A stretch of 64,000 bases of DNA from RI-231 sp041394905 (GTDB lineage: Bacteria > Acidobacteriota > Terriglobia > Bryobacterales > UBA6623): positions 1-64,000 of the forward strand of contig JAWKHJ010000024.1 of NCBI GenBank assembly GCA_041394905.1, read 5' to 3'. The position numbers and the translations under genes were made by a program. The notes under the pieces are model-generated. The model ran no database searches, was not told where the DNA came from, and saw only the letters and a list, made by a program, of their open reading frames with translations. Positions 39,576-47,635 of this stretch are shown here, piece after piece. How positions within the stretch are numbered: position 1 is the first letter of the stretch; the number at the start of each line of letters is the position of its first letter.

Positions 39576-41279
39576 ATGGCAAAAAAGACTTCAAAGAAGG
39601 CCGCCAAGGCCGTGAAGAAGGTTGCAGTCAAGAAGGCTGCCAAGAAGGCCGCCAAGAAGGCTGCGCCGAAAAAAGTAGCCAAGAAAGCGGCGCCGGCCAA
39701 GAAGGCTGCGCCGAAAGTCCCGAAGAAGGCTGCGCCGGCCAAGGCAGCAAAGAAGACCGCTGCGCCGAAGAAGGCTGCTGCGAAGACCGCGAAGGCCGCG
39801 CCGGCGTCGAAACCGAAAGCCGCGCGAAAGGCCAAAGCAGCGCCGAAGAAGGCCGCCTCTGCCGCACCGGTAAAGAGTCCCAAGAAAGCGGCGGTGAAGC
39901 CCGCGGAATCGTCGGTGCGGAAAGCTGCGCCGGCTGCGGCTCCGCGCAAGGCGGCGGCTGTACCAAGCAAGCCGCCCAAGCGTGAGCCGATTCCGACGCG
40001 CGATGTGTTTTCGGTGACCCTGGAGAACGGCGTACGCGTGATCACGGAACGCGTGCCGAATGCTAAGCAGGTCGCGGTCGGCATATTCGTCAAGGCAGGT
40101 TCGCGCTTCGAAGAGCTGAACGAGAGCGGCGTGACGTACCTGTTGCAGAAGATCTCCTTCCACGGTACGAAGCACCGCAACGCAAGCGCGATCGCGAAGT
40201 CGATCGAGCAGCTCGGCGGCAACGTGGAGACGGTGACCGACCGCGACTACTGCAAGTACACCGCACGGATGTCGTCAGCCGACCTCGAGAAGGGTCTTGA
40301 TCTGTTGACTGAGCTTTCGCTCTACCCGCAGATCACCAAGGCGGGCTTTGCGGCTGAGACCAAGCAGGCGCTGGAAGAGCTCCGCGAGGACGAAGAAGCG
40401 CCGGACTTCATGCTCGACCGCATGTTCTTCCGCAGCTTCTGGAAGGGCCATGGTTTGTGCCGGCCGCCCAAGGGAAGGCTGCTGCATTCCAAGGGGCAGA
40501 CGAAGCTCGAGAACTTCAAGCCGAAGACGATTGAGCGCTATCACACGCGCAGCCACCATCCGAAGGGGCTGACGGTTGTGGCGTCGGGCGCGCTCGATCA
40601 CGAGAAGTTCGTCAAGTTGGTGGATAAGCGCTTTGGGCACTTGGAAGAGCCGAAGAAGAAGGTCTCTTCGCCTTCTCCGACGGCGTTCCGGTTCCTGGCG
40701 CTGCGCAACCGGCCGCAGTTCGAAGACATCCGGTTCCGTCTGGGCGTGCCTGCCTGCAATGCATCCGAGCCTGAGCGCCACGGGGCGCGCATTCTCAACG
40801 CGATTTTGGGCGGCAGTCCGGCCTCGCGGCTGGCCCGCGATCTAGCGGACGGCAAATTGCAAGCGAACGAGGCCTACTCGGAGCTCGTGATGTTCGCCGA
40901 TGCGGGCTGCCTTTCGGTGCGGGTGCGTTGCGAGCGCGAGCACGCTGTGGATTCGCTCGAGACGGTGATGAAGGAGGTCCGACGACTAGCCCTTGGCGAC
41001 ATCAGCGAGGAAGAGCTGGACTGGGCGAAAGCCTACTGCCGCCAGGAGCTGCTCGAAGCGGTGGCGTCGCTCGAGGCTCGCGTCGACGATCTGGCGCGCC
41101 AGGAGCGCTACTTCCACCACGTGGTCTCGCTCGAGGAAGAGATCGAGGCGCTCGAGAATGTGAAGCCCGACCGTGTGCGCATGTTGGGCGCGGCGTGGAT
41201 TGCGCCGCATCACTTGTCGCTTGCGGTGCTGGGCAACCTGAAAGGCGTCAACATTCGTCCCAGCGTCTTGAGCTGGTAG
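39576..41279 (+). CDS. histone H1-like tail fused to a catalytically dead M16 peptidase-like domain
   Basis: The 567-aa protein has two parts. Residues 1 to about 145 are almost only Lys, Ala and Pro in KKAAKKAAPKK-type repeats, like bacterial histone H1-like/AlgP tails, and should be disordered and bind DNA or other polyanions. From about residue 148 it is an M16B peptidase fold: VTLENGVRVITERVPNAKQV, AVGIFVKAGSRFEELNESG, and later ILNAILGGSPASRLARDLAD. The zinc motif expected as HFLEH reads YLLQK (GVTYLLQKISFHGTKHR), so His, Glu and His are all lost; the distal Glu region ALEELREDEEAPDFM remains. No signal peptide is present, so it is probably cytoplasmic. ATG 39576 lies 11 bp after the fucosidase stop. 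The frame is clean throughout. Confidence 0.88.
   Translation: MAKKTSKKAAKAVKKVAVKKAAKKAAKKAAPKKVAKKAAPAKKAAPKVPKKAAPAKAAKKTAAPKKAAAKTAKAAPASKPKAARKAKAAPKKAASAAPVKSPKKAAVKPAESSVRKAAPAAAPRKAAAVPSKPPKREPIPTRDVFSVTLENGVRVITERVPNAKQVAVGIFVKAGSRFEELNESGVTYLLQKISFHGTKHRNASAIAKSIEQLGGNVETVTDRDYCKYTARMSSADLEKGLDLLTELSLYPQITKAGFAAETKQALEELREDEEAPDFMLDRMFFRSFWKGHGLCRPPKGRLLHSKGQTKLENFKPKTIERYHTRSHHPKGLTVVASGALDHEKFVKLVDKRFGHLEEPKKKVSSPSPTAFRFLALRNRPQFEDIRFRLGVPACNASEPERHGARILNAILGGSPASRLARDLADGKLQANEAYSELVMFADAGCLSVRVRCEREHAVDSLETVMKEVRRLALGDISEEELDWAKAYCRQELLEAVASLEARVDDLARQERYFHHVVSLEEEIEALENVKPDRVRMLGAAWIAPHHLSLAVLGNLKGVNIRPSVLSW
39582..40000 (+). repeat. degenerate Lys/Ala codon repeat encoding the H1-like tail
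   Basis: The DNA is a series of imperfect AAGAAGGCTGC-like units of 9-12 bp, reading AAG and GCC/GCG/GCT in alternation, with a few CCG. It arises from low-complexity protein sequence and not from a DNA-level tandem array: codons vary and unit length drifts. Such regions are prone to length change by slippage, so copy number may differ between strains. Confidence 0.7.
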
Positions 41280-41305
41280 GGTCTGTTTTGTTCCGGCGCT
41301 GCTGA

Positions 41306-43027
41306 TCAGCGGCTGATGGCCAGGGTCGTGGCGTTGGCTCGTCCAATTTGGAGTGCGACCGCGTCTCCGGTGGGCGTCTCCGCTGCGATCTCGACGTTGA
41401 TCTGCTGCAAGCCTAGAAAGCCCGGGGCCGGTCCTGCGTAGAGCACGCGCTGCTCGACGCCGCCAAGCGTGACCACGGGCTCAGTGGCCCCCAGACCGGT
41501 GACGAAGATCGATACAAACCCGCCGACTTGAGCAGGGCTCTCCGCCGTGATGATCGAGCCGGCGATCGCGTCAATGGCCGCTGCCGGCCCGGAGCCCGCG
41601 CCCGATAGCGTGAAGACTGCTGGTACGGCTTCCACGAGGAGCGCTGCAAGCGTGTGCTGACCAGCGTTGTTGCGCAACGTGAATTGAACCAAGCCGCTTA
41701 GCTCCGGCGGCAGATAGGCGTTCACTTGGTTCTCGCCGCCGAACAATAATCCCAGGGGCTCTCCATTGGCGAGAATCTCAACCTCCCCGAGGCGCTGCGG
41801 CAGCGGTAGACCATCAGCGGCGGAGGACTCGTCCGCCGGCAGGAACGCGGTTCCATAGAAAGAGACCAGAGAATCCGGTGCGAGGTTCAATGTGGGAACC
41901 AATCCCGCCGAAGGCACGATGCGGGCGATTTGGGGGCCCTCTTTGACGAGAACCGTCGTGGTGCTGCCGGCCTCCAAACGCACGGTGGCTGGTGCGCCAT
42001 CGAAACCTTCGGCCTCGATGCTGTAGTCGCCCGGCGCCAGGTTCTCGTAGTGAAAAGCGGCCGGGCCGGAGTCGAGCCGTTGCGTCGAGTCGTCGCTGGA
42101 TAGGGCGTCCGAGCGGGCGATGTCGCCGCGAAGCGCTCCTGCGTTGTCCGCCACGGCGAAGTAGAGCCCAGTGGGCATCGCTGGATGCTGGTCGATCGCG
42201 ACGCCGATGGAGCGCCATTCGTCGCCGCCGGAGAGGAAAGAACGGATGATGCGGCCCGTGGGGTGGGTCTCGTCGTCGACGTGGATCATCGTGGCGGCAA
42301 TGTCACACAGGAGAAAAGCCGGCTCGTTGTGGCAGGCTTCGATGACGCGGGTGCGCTCCGGGTCGATCCCGAAAGAGGAAAGGGAACCGCTCGCCAGGCC
42401 GACAACGCCGTCGCCGGCGCGGCCGCGGCCTCCGTCGCCCACGACTGCGATCAAATCGGTCTCGCGCAGGTCGTCCTGGCCCTGCGCCCATCGTGCGAGC
42501 TCCCAAGTGAAGCGGCTACCTTGACGCATCTGCGGGCCTTGGAACCCGGAGGGCGCAAACTGGGCGAGCGGCGAGCCGAAGTGCGGCGTGGCGACTAGGA
42601 TTGCCTTGTGTACGAGCGTATCGGCCGGGGGGACGAAGGCGGCGTCGGCGTCGGGCTGCTTGCCTGACAGATAGGCGCGTACGACGAGCCCGCCAAGGCT
42701 GAAGCCGATGATGTCGACCGGTTCGCCGAGGTCGGCAATGGTGCGGCCGAGCTCTTGGCCAAGAGTCTCGATGGCGGGTGCGCCGAAGCGGCAGTTGTCG
42801 AAGAAAATCACGCGGCGGCCGTCCGCTTCGAGCAACTCTTGCAGGCGTCCGAACGTGCCGGTCGAGTCCGGCTCGAGCTCGCAATTGCCGGTGAAGGCGG
42901 CGTTGAGGTCGAAGCCGTTGACGAGGATGACCGGGGGCAGGGTTTGGGCGGCGGCGGTGCCCAGGACGAGGAGGATAAGCAGTGCGATGCGCATAAGGCG
43001 TTTCCGACAGGATAGTGGGTTCTTCAT
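41306..43027 (-). CDS. exported lipase-like alpha/beta hydrolase with C-terminal TIGR03437 domain
   Basis: This 573-aa protein (start 43027, or 42994 which begins right at the signal MRIALLILLVLGTAAAQ) has an alpha/beta-hydrolase N-domain: PPVILVNGFDLNAAF for the oxyanion region, VDIIGFSLGGLVVRAYLSG for the GxSxG nucleophile, and ILVATPHFGSPLAQFAPSGF as in triacylglycerol lipases. A small beta domain (YENLAPGDYSIEAEGFDGAP) follows, then a TIGR03437 domain with VNAYLPPELSGLVQFTLRNN, FVSIFVTGLGATEPVVTLGG and LGLQQINVEIAAETPTG. It is therefore a secreted hydrolase carrying the acidobacterial surface domain. It is divergent from the amidohydrolase gene. Confidence 0.85.
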   Translation of the reverse strand: MKNPLSCRKRLMRIALLILLVLGTAAAQTLPPVILVNGFDLNAAFTGNCELEPDSTGTFGRLQELLEADGRRVIFFDNCRFGAPAIETLGQELGRTIADLGEPVDIIGFSLGGLVVRAYLSGKQPDADAAFVPPADTLVHKAILVATPHFGSPLAQFAPSGFQGPQMRQGSRFTWELARWAQGQDDLRETDLIAVVGDGGRGRAGDGVVGLASGSLSSFGIDPERTRVIEACHNEPAFLLCDIAATMIHVDDETHPTGRIIRSFLSGGDEWRSIGVAIDQHPAMPTGLYFAVADNAGALRGDIARSDALSSDDSTQRLDSGPAAFHYENLAPGDYSIEAEGFDGAPATVRLEAGSTTTVLVKEGPQIARIVPSAGLVPTLNLAPDSLVSFYGTAFLPADESSAADGLPLPQRLGEVEILANGEPLGLLFGGENQVNAYLPPELSGLVQFTLRNNAGQHTLAALLVEAVPAVFTLSGAGSGPAAAIDAIAGSIITAESPAQVGGFVSIFVTGLGATEPVVTLGGVEQRVLYAGPAPGFLGLQQINVEIAAETPTGDAVALQIGRANATTLAISR

Positions 43028-43056
43028 GCCTCGAACGGAGCTACAATAGCGGGCCT

Positions 43057-44316
43057 ATGCGCCGACTCTCTCTGGTTCTCTTCTTGGCCGTATGGCCGCT
43101 TGCTGCTCAGCAGTACGATCTCCTGCTCAAGGGCGGACATGTCATCGATCCGGGCAACGCGATCGACAAGGTGATGGACGTTGCGGTGAAGGATGGCAAG
43201 ATCGCCGCCGTCTCCGAGAACATTGCGCCCACAGAGGCTGCGAAGACGGTGGATGCGCGCGGCCTCTACGTTACGCCCGGGCTGGTCGACTTGCACGTCC
43301 ATGTGTTTGCGGGTACGGGCGAGCGCGGCTCCTACGCGGGCGATAACTCGGTCTACCCGGACGATCACTGTATCCGCTCCGGCGTGACGACGGCGGTGGA
43401 TGCGGGCTCTTCGGGGGCGGACAATTTTCCGCAGTTCAAGGACCGTATCATCGATCGTTCGATCACGCGCGTCCTTGCGTTCCTCAACATCGTGAACAAG
43501 GGCATGCGCGGGGGCAAGATCGAGCAGGACCTCTCCGACATGCAGGTGGAGCCGACGGTAAAGATGGCCAAGCAGCATCCGGACATCATCATCGGGGTGA
43601 AGACGGCGCACTACAACGGGCCGGAATGGGCGCCCGTGGATCGCGCCGTGGAGGCGGCGGGCAAGTTCGGCGGCGTAGTGATGGTGGACTATGGCGGCTG
43701 CGCCGACTGCGAGAACACGAACGTCTTCAACCCCGCACGGCCGTTCGAGGAATTGGTGCTCGAGCACCTGCGGCCGGGCGACATGTACACGCACATGTAC
43801 CTGGGGCGCGTGCCGTGGTTTGACGCTGACGGCAAAGTCCGCTCGTTCATGTACGAAGCACGGTCGCGTGGCGTGAAGTTCGATGTGGGGCACGGCGGCG
43901 GCAGCTTCTGGTGGAACAAGGCTGCTCCGGCGACGCGTCAGGGCTTTTGGCCGGACTCGATTTCGACCGATCTGCACATCAGCTCGATGAAGGGCGGGAT
44001 GAAGGACATGACGAACGTGATGTCGAAGTTCCTGGTGCTGGGCGCCTCGATGTACGACGTGGTGAAGTGGTCGACGGATGCGCCGGCCCAACAGATCCAC
44101 CGCCCGGATTTGGGACGACTGACAGTGGGTGGCGTAGCCGACATCGCGGTGCTCAGCGTGGCGCAAGGGCGGTTCGGGTACCTCGACGTGCAGGATGCGG
44201 TGATGGAAGGCCGCCAGAAGATCACCTGCGAGATGACCGTGCGGGACGGCAAGGTGGTTTGGGACCTGAACGGACGCGCGGGCACGCCCTGGCAGATCTA
44301 CTACGACAAGATGTAG
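43057..44316 (+). CDS. amidohydrolase/deacetylase-family metallohydrolase, exported
   Basis: From ATG 43057 the 419-aa product has a short signal peptide (RRLSLVLFLAVWPLAAQ) and an amidohydrolase fold. VDARGLYVTPGLVDLHVHVF carries the HxH metal motif; VKTAHYNGPEW and VGHGGGSFWWNKAAPA follow with further His ligands; a final Asp lies in WSTDAPAQQIHRPDLG. The C-terminal beta-sandwich ends with AVMEGRQKITCEMTVRDGKV. The subgroup hydrolyses N-acyl groups or cyclic amides (D-aminoacylase/dihydroorotase-like). Substrate unknown. The leading 42 bp of a longer frame are noncoding. Confidence 0.88.
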   Translation: MRRLSLVLFLAVWPLAAQQYDLLLKGGHVIDPGNAIDKVMDVAVKDGKIAAVSENIAPTEAAKTVDARGLYVTPGLVDLHVHVFAGTGERGSYAGDNSVYPDDHCIRSGVTTAVDAGSSGADNFPQFKDRIIDRSITRVLAFLNIVNKGMRGGKIEQDLSDMQVEPTVKMAKQHPDIIIGVKTAHYNGPEWAPVDRAVEAAGKFGGVVMVDYGGCADCENTNVFNPARPFEELVLEHLRPGDMYTHMYLGRVPWFDADGKVRSFMYEARSRGVKFDVGHGGGSFWWNKAAPATRQGFWPDSISTDLHISSMKGGMKDMTNVMSKFLVLGASMYDVVKWSTDAPAQQIHRPDLGRLTVGGVADIAVLSVAQGRFGYLDVQDAVMEGRQKITCEMTVRDGKVVWDLNGRAGTPWQIYYDKM

Positions 44317-44328
44317 GGCGGGACTCCG

Positions 44329-45966
44329 CTACTGCTTCCAGCTCTTTTCGCGGGCGGCGAGGAATTCGTCGCCCGCTTTCCATGTGGGCAATTCGGGCAG
44401 GGCTGCGACGCGCAGGCCCAGCTCTAGGCCGAATTCGGTGAGTTGTTGCAGGCCGGAGAAATCCCACTCGGGCCGGTATTCATCGCTCTGCTGGTGGTAG
44501 CGTTTTGTGCGGTAATCCTCGGCCTGTTGCTCGCCGTAATTCGCGGGTTTTCCGATGACGGTTTGGCCTTCGCTCAAGGAAAAAGCCGGGACGCCGACTC
44601 GGGCCAGGCTGAAATGGTCGGAGCGGTAGTAATAGCCTTGCTCAGGGTGCGCTTCCGGTTCGAGCTTGATGCCCATTTTGGCGGCCAATTCTTCGACGAC
44701 CGGCGCCAGCGTGGTGCGCTCGTAGCCCGGGAGCGTCATGTCGGACGTACGGCCGATGGGCAGGATGCCGTCGTAGTTGAGATCGACGGCGATCTTGCCC
44801 GCTGGAATAGGAGGGTGACGTCCGAAATATTCCGAGCCGCGCAGGCCTCCTTCCTCGGCGGTGACCGCGGCAAATAGAATCGTACGCGCGGGCTTCGTCT
44901 TCATCGCGCCAAATGCGCGCGCCAACTCGAGCACGATGGCCGTGCCAGTGGCGTTGTCAACCGCTCCGTTGTAGATGCCGTCGCCATTGGTGTCGGGCTC
45001 GCCGCGGCCTAGGTGGTCCCAATGCGCGGTATAAAGGACCGCTTCGTCTCGTTTGGCGGGGTCGGAGCCCTCCACTTTGGCGACGACGTTTCGGGTGTCC
45101 ATCTGGCTGAGCTTGCTGTCGAGCTTGCCGGTGACGCGCGCCTGCAAGGGGATAGGCGTGAACTCTTTCTGGTTCGCCATGGCGAGCAGGTCGTCGATGC
45201 TCTTGCCGGCGGTGGCGGGAGAGGTGTCCAGCAGAGGCGCGGCGGCCTCGGACGTGATCCAGCCGGCGGCGGTCAGCGCGGACTCACCCTCTGCGAGCTT
45301 GACGTAGGGATTCGTACGGCCCCAGGAATTGCGCACGACCGACCATGGGTAGCCCGCGGTTTCATCGGTATGCACGATCAGCACGCCCGCCGCGCCGTGG
45401 CGCAGCGCTTCCTCGTATTTGAAGGTCCAACGACCGTAATAGGTGAGCGCTTTTCCGCCGAAAAAGGCGGGATCGTCCGAGGGAGGCTCGTTGGTGAAAA
45501 GTAGGACGAGCTTGCCCTTCACGTCCGCGCCTTTGTAGTCGTCCCAGCCGTACTCCGGCGCGACGATTCCGTGGCCCACGAAGACGGCTTCGGCGTCCAG
45601 AGTAGCTTCGGGCTTCTGCGTATGGCTGAGCGCCACAACCTCGTCGAGCCAGGCGAGCGGGTGGGTGGCGTCGCCGCTCGACCAGGAGATCTTGGTGGAG
45701 GGAAGGGGCTCGACGCCGACTAGCGGAACGGTCTGGAAGTACGTGCCGTTGTCGCCGGCTGGGACTGCGCCTGCCTTCCTGAATTGCTCCTCAATGTAGG
45801 CGATTGTCTTGTCTTCGTCGGGCGTGCCAGGACCGCGGCCGCCAAGCTCATCCGACGCCAGGTGTTCGACGTCGGCGGCAATGCGCGTGGGATCGATCGT
45901 GGGAGGGGCCTCCGGCGCGGTGCAGGCCACGACGGCAACGGTAAGGGCGAGGAGCAAAAATCGCAT
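44329..45966 (-). CDS. M28 family zinc aminopeptidase lipoprotein
   Basis: The 545-aa protein starts at ATG 45966 with a lipoprotein signal (MRFLLLALTVAVVACTA). A PA domain inserted in the N-terminal half (VLLFTNEPPSDDPAFFGGKA) precedes the M28 peptidase domain: VLYTAHWDHLGRGEPDTNGD (His, Asp), GAVDNATGTAIVLELARAF (Asp), FAAVTAEEGGLRGSEYFG (catalytic and metal Glu), VDLNYDGILPIG (Asp) and YYYRSDHFSLARVGVPAFS (His). All zinc ligands are present. It probably degrades peptides at the cell surface. It lies 5 bp after the stop of the TIM-barrel gene on the same strand, so the two are probably co-transcribed. It is convergent with the amidohydrolase. Confidence 0.92.
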   Translation of the reverse strand: MRFLLLALTVAVVACTAPEAPPTIDPTRIAADVEHLASDELGGRGPGTPDEDKTIAYIEEQFRKAGAVPAGDNGTYFQTVPLVGVEPLPSTKISWSSGDATHPLAWLDEVVALSHTQKPEATLDAEAVFVGHGIVAPEYGWDDYKGADVKGKLVLLFTNEPPSDDPAFFGGKALTYYGRWTFKYEEALRHGAAGVLIVHTDETAGYPWSVVRNSWGRTNPYVKLAEGESALTAAGWITSEAAAPLLDTSPATAGKSIDDLLAMANQKEFTPIPLQARVTGKLDSKLSQMDTRNVVAKVEGSDPAKRDEAVLYTAHWDHLGRGEPDTNGDGIYNGAVDNATGTAIVLELARAFGAMKTKPARTILFAAVTAEEGGLRGSEYFGRHPPIPAGKIAVDLNYDGILPIGRTSDMTLPGYERTTLAPVVEELAAKMGIKLEPEAHPEQGYYYRSDHFSLARVGVPAFSLSEGQTVIGKPANYGEQQAEDYRTKRYHQQSDEYRPEWDFSGLQQLTEFGLELGLRVAALPELPTWKAGDEFLAAREKSWKQ

Positions 45967-45971
45967 GAGGC

Positions 45972-46829
45972 TCAAAGGCGGCCGCGAGCTTGGGCGGCAG
46001 CCCAGGCCTGCCGCAGGTTCGCCGAGCCCTGAAACGCGATGTCATCCATCTTGGGAGCCAGGTCGCGCCAGATGGCCGTGGCGGCGGAGAGTTGCGGGAT
46101 GTTCGAGTTGAACGACTCGATGGTCAGCCAGCGGTCGTAGCCGATGTCGCGCAGCGCGTCGAAGACAGCGACCCAAGGGACTTGACCGGTCATGGGCGTG
46201 CCGCGGTCGTTCTCGCAGGTATGCACGTGCTTGAGATGCTTCGACGCGCGGCGATATGCGGCGGCGGTGTCCTTCTCCTCGATGTGCGAGTGGAAGGTGT
46301 CGACGAGCAAGCCAATGCGCGGATGGCCGATCTCGTCGGCCAGGCGGACCGCGTCATCAACTGTGTTGAGGAAGTAGGTCTCAAAGCGATTGAGTGGCTC
46401 GATGGCGATCTCGACGTTGGCCTGGTCGAGGGTGTCTCCGAGCGCTTGGTGGAACTCGACGGCCCAACGCCACTCGTCATCGTTTCGGCGGCGGCCGGGC
46501 AGGTAGCCCACCGGGGCATAGGTGGGGCCCGCGATCAACTCCGCGTCGACATCGCCGGCGGTCTTGATCACGTCCTTCCAGTGCTCGATGGTACGGCGGC
46601 GCACGTCCGCGTCTTCGCTGATGGGGTTGCAGCCCTCGGGGTTCACGGAGCAGAACGTGCAGCCGAAATCGTTGTCGGCGAGCGCCTGCTTCAAGGCTTT
46701 GACGTCGAGGTCGGCCGCGCTGAACACGGGAACTTCGATGCCGTCGAGGCCTGCGTCGGAGATGCTCTGTAGCGGAATGGAGGCGTCAAAGCCCGCGGAC
46801 CAAATAAACGTGTTGACTCCGAATTTCAT
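45972..46829 (-). CDS. sugar phosphate isomerase/epimerase (xylose isomerase-like TIM barrel)
   Basis: The 285-aa cytoplasmic protein has the AP-endonuclease-2/TIM-barrel fold of D-tagatose/psicose 3-epimerases. Motifs are KFGVNTFIWSAGFD at the N-terminus, the metal Glu in VEIAIEPLNRFETYFLN, Asp and His in GLLVDTFHSHIEEKD, HVHTCENDRGTP, and the last Glu in WLTIESFNSNIPQ. A divalent metal bridges substrate and two acids. It sits ahead of two DUF1080 genes and a sugar dehydrogenase on the same strand, suggesting it acts on a keto-sugar product of that block. The exact substrate is not known. Confidence 0.9.
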   Translation of the reverse strand: MKFGVNTFIWSAGFDASIPLQSISDAGLDGIEVPVFSAADLDVKALKQALADNDFGCTFCSVNPEGCNPISEDADVRRRTIEHWKDVIKTAGDVDAELIAGPTYAPVGYLPGRRRNDDEWRWAVEFHQALGDTLDQANVEIAIEPLNRFETYFLNTVDDAVRLADEIGHPRIGLLVDTFHSHIEEKDTAAAYRRASKHLKHVHTCENDRGTPMTGQVPWVAVFDALRDIGYDRWLTIESFNSNIPQLSAATAIWRDLAPKMDDIAFQGSANLRQAWAAAQARGRL

Positions 46830-46842
46830 TGCTTGCGCCTGG

Positions 46843-47625
46843 CTACAGATTCTTGAGGTAGATGTTGCGGAACTCGGCGATCATGGGCTCGCCGCGGTGC
46901 AATTGCAGGCCCAGCAGGCCTTCCATCGAGCGGTTCTCGGCGTCATCGTCGATGAGGGTCGTCATTACGTGGCCGTTGTAGATCTGCATGATCATGTTGC
47001 CGCGCGCGATGATGTGGACGCGGTTCCAGTCGTTGATCTTGAGGTAGCCGCTGAGGGCTTCGCCATCGCCGAGGCTGCCGATGATGCGCGGCTTCTGTCC
47101 CGGGGCAATATGGGTGGACTGGCCGCGCAGCGCGAGCAATCCGCGCCCGCGCTCCTCGTAGACGGCGCCGGTGTAGCGATTTACGAAGTCCATGTCCGAT
47201 TGGTAGCCCTTGAGCACCCACTTGCCGGCTTCGGGGACCTCCGCGCTGCGGTATTGGATGCCGCTGTTGGTGTTGTTCATGCGGAAGTCGATTTTGAGCT
47301 CGAAGTCCTTGAGCTTGCCGCCGCGCCAGATGAGGAAGGTGTTCTGCGGCAGAGGCTTGTCGGCGGTGGTTTGACCAACGATCGTGTCCTTCTCGGCGCG
47401 CCAATATTGCGGATCGCCGTCCCAGCCTTTGAGTGTTCCGTCGAAGATGGGCTTGAAGCCGGTGTAGTCGTCCGGCATGTAGGCGGTCGGCCCCGGCGGT
47501 CCGCTGCGCTTGGCCGCTTTGGCCTGCTGCGCGGACGCGGTTTGGCCGTCGAAGGTCCAGAAGACCGCGAGCGCGGCAAACACGGCCACGGCGGCGAGTC
47601 CTTTCAGAAGGGGTCTCTGCATCAT
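46843..47625 (-). CDS. DUF1080 (3-keto-disaccharide hydrolase-type) exported protein
   Basis: The 260-aa protein has a signal peptide (LLKGLAAVAVFAALAVFW) and a concanavalin-like DUF1080 domain: GFKPIFDGTLKGWDGDPQYW, then NTFLIWRGGKLKDFELKIDF, the family's RMNNTNSGIQYRSAEVPEAG, and a C-terminal LLGLQLHRGEPMIAEFRNIY. DUF1080 proteins act on 3-keto-glycosides or laminate such glycans; residue-level activity cannot be read here. It lies 13 bp before the TIM-barrel gene and 10 bp after the dehydrogenase gene, so the three form one transcription unit. Confidence 0.9.
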   Translation of the reverse strand: MMQRPLLKGLAAVAVFAALAVFWTFDGQTASAQQAKAAKRSGPPGPTAYMPDDYTGFKPIFDGTLKGWDGDPQYWRAEKDTIVGQTTADKPLPQNTFLIWRGGKLKDFELKIDFRMNNTNSGIQYRSAEVPEAGKWVLKGYQSDMDFVNRYTGAVYEERGRGLLALRGQSTHIAPGQKPRIIGSLGDGEALSGYLKINDWNRVHIIARGNMIMQIYNGHVMTTLIDDDAENRSMEGLLGLQLHRGEPMIAEFRNIYLKNL

Positions 47626-47635
47626 TGAATTCCTG

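Noticed and set aside
39582..40000. Tandem repeat or CRISPR-like array
   Set aside because: Repeats are codon-level Lys/Ala alternation with varying length and no spacer structure; it is coding low complexity.
41295..41315. GCTGATCAGC palindrome between the M16-like and lipase genes
   Set aside because: Stem is short and self-complementary without loop or U-run; too weak to list as a terminator.
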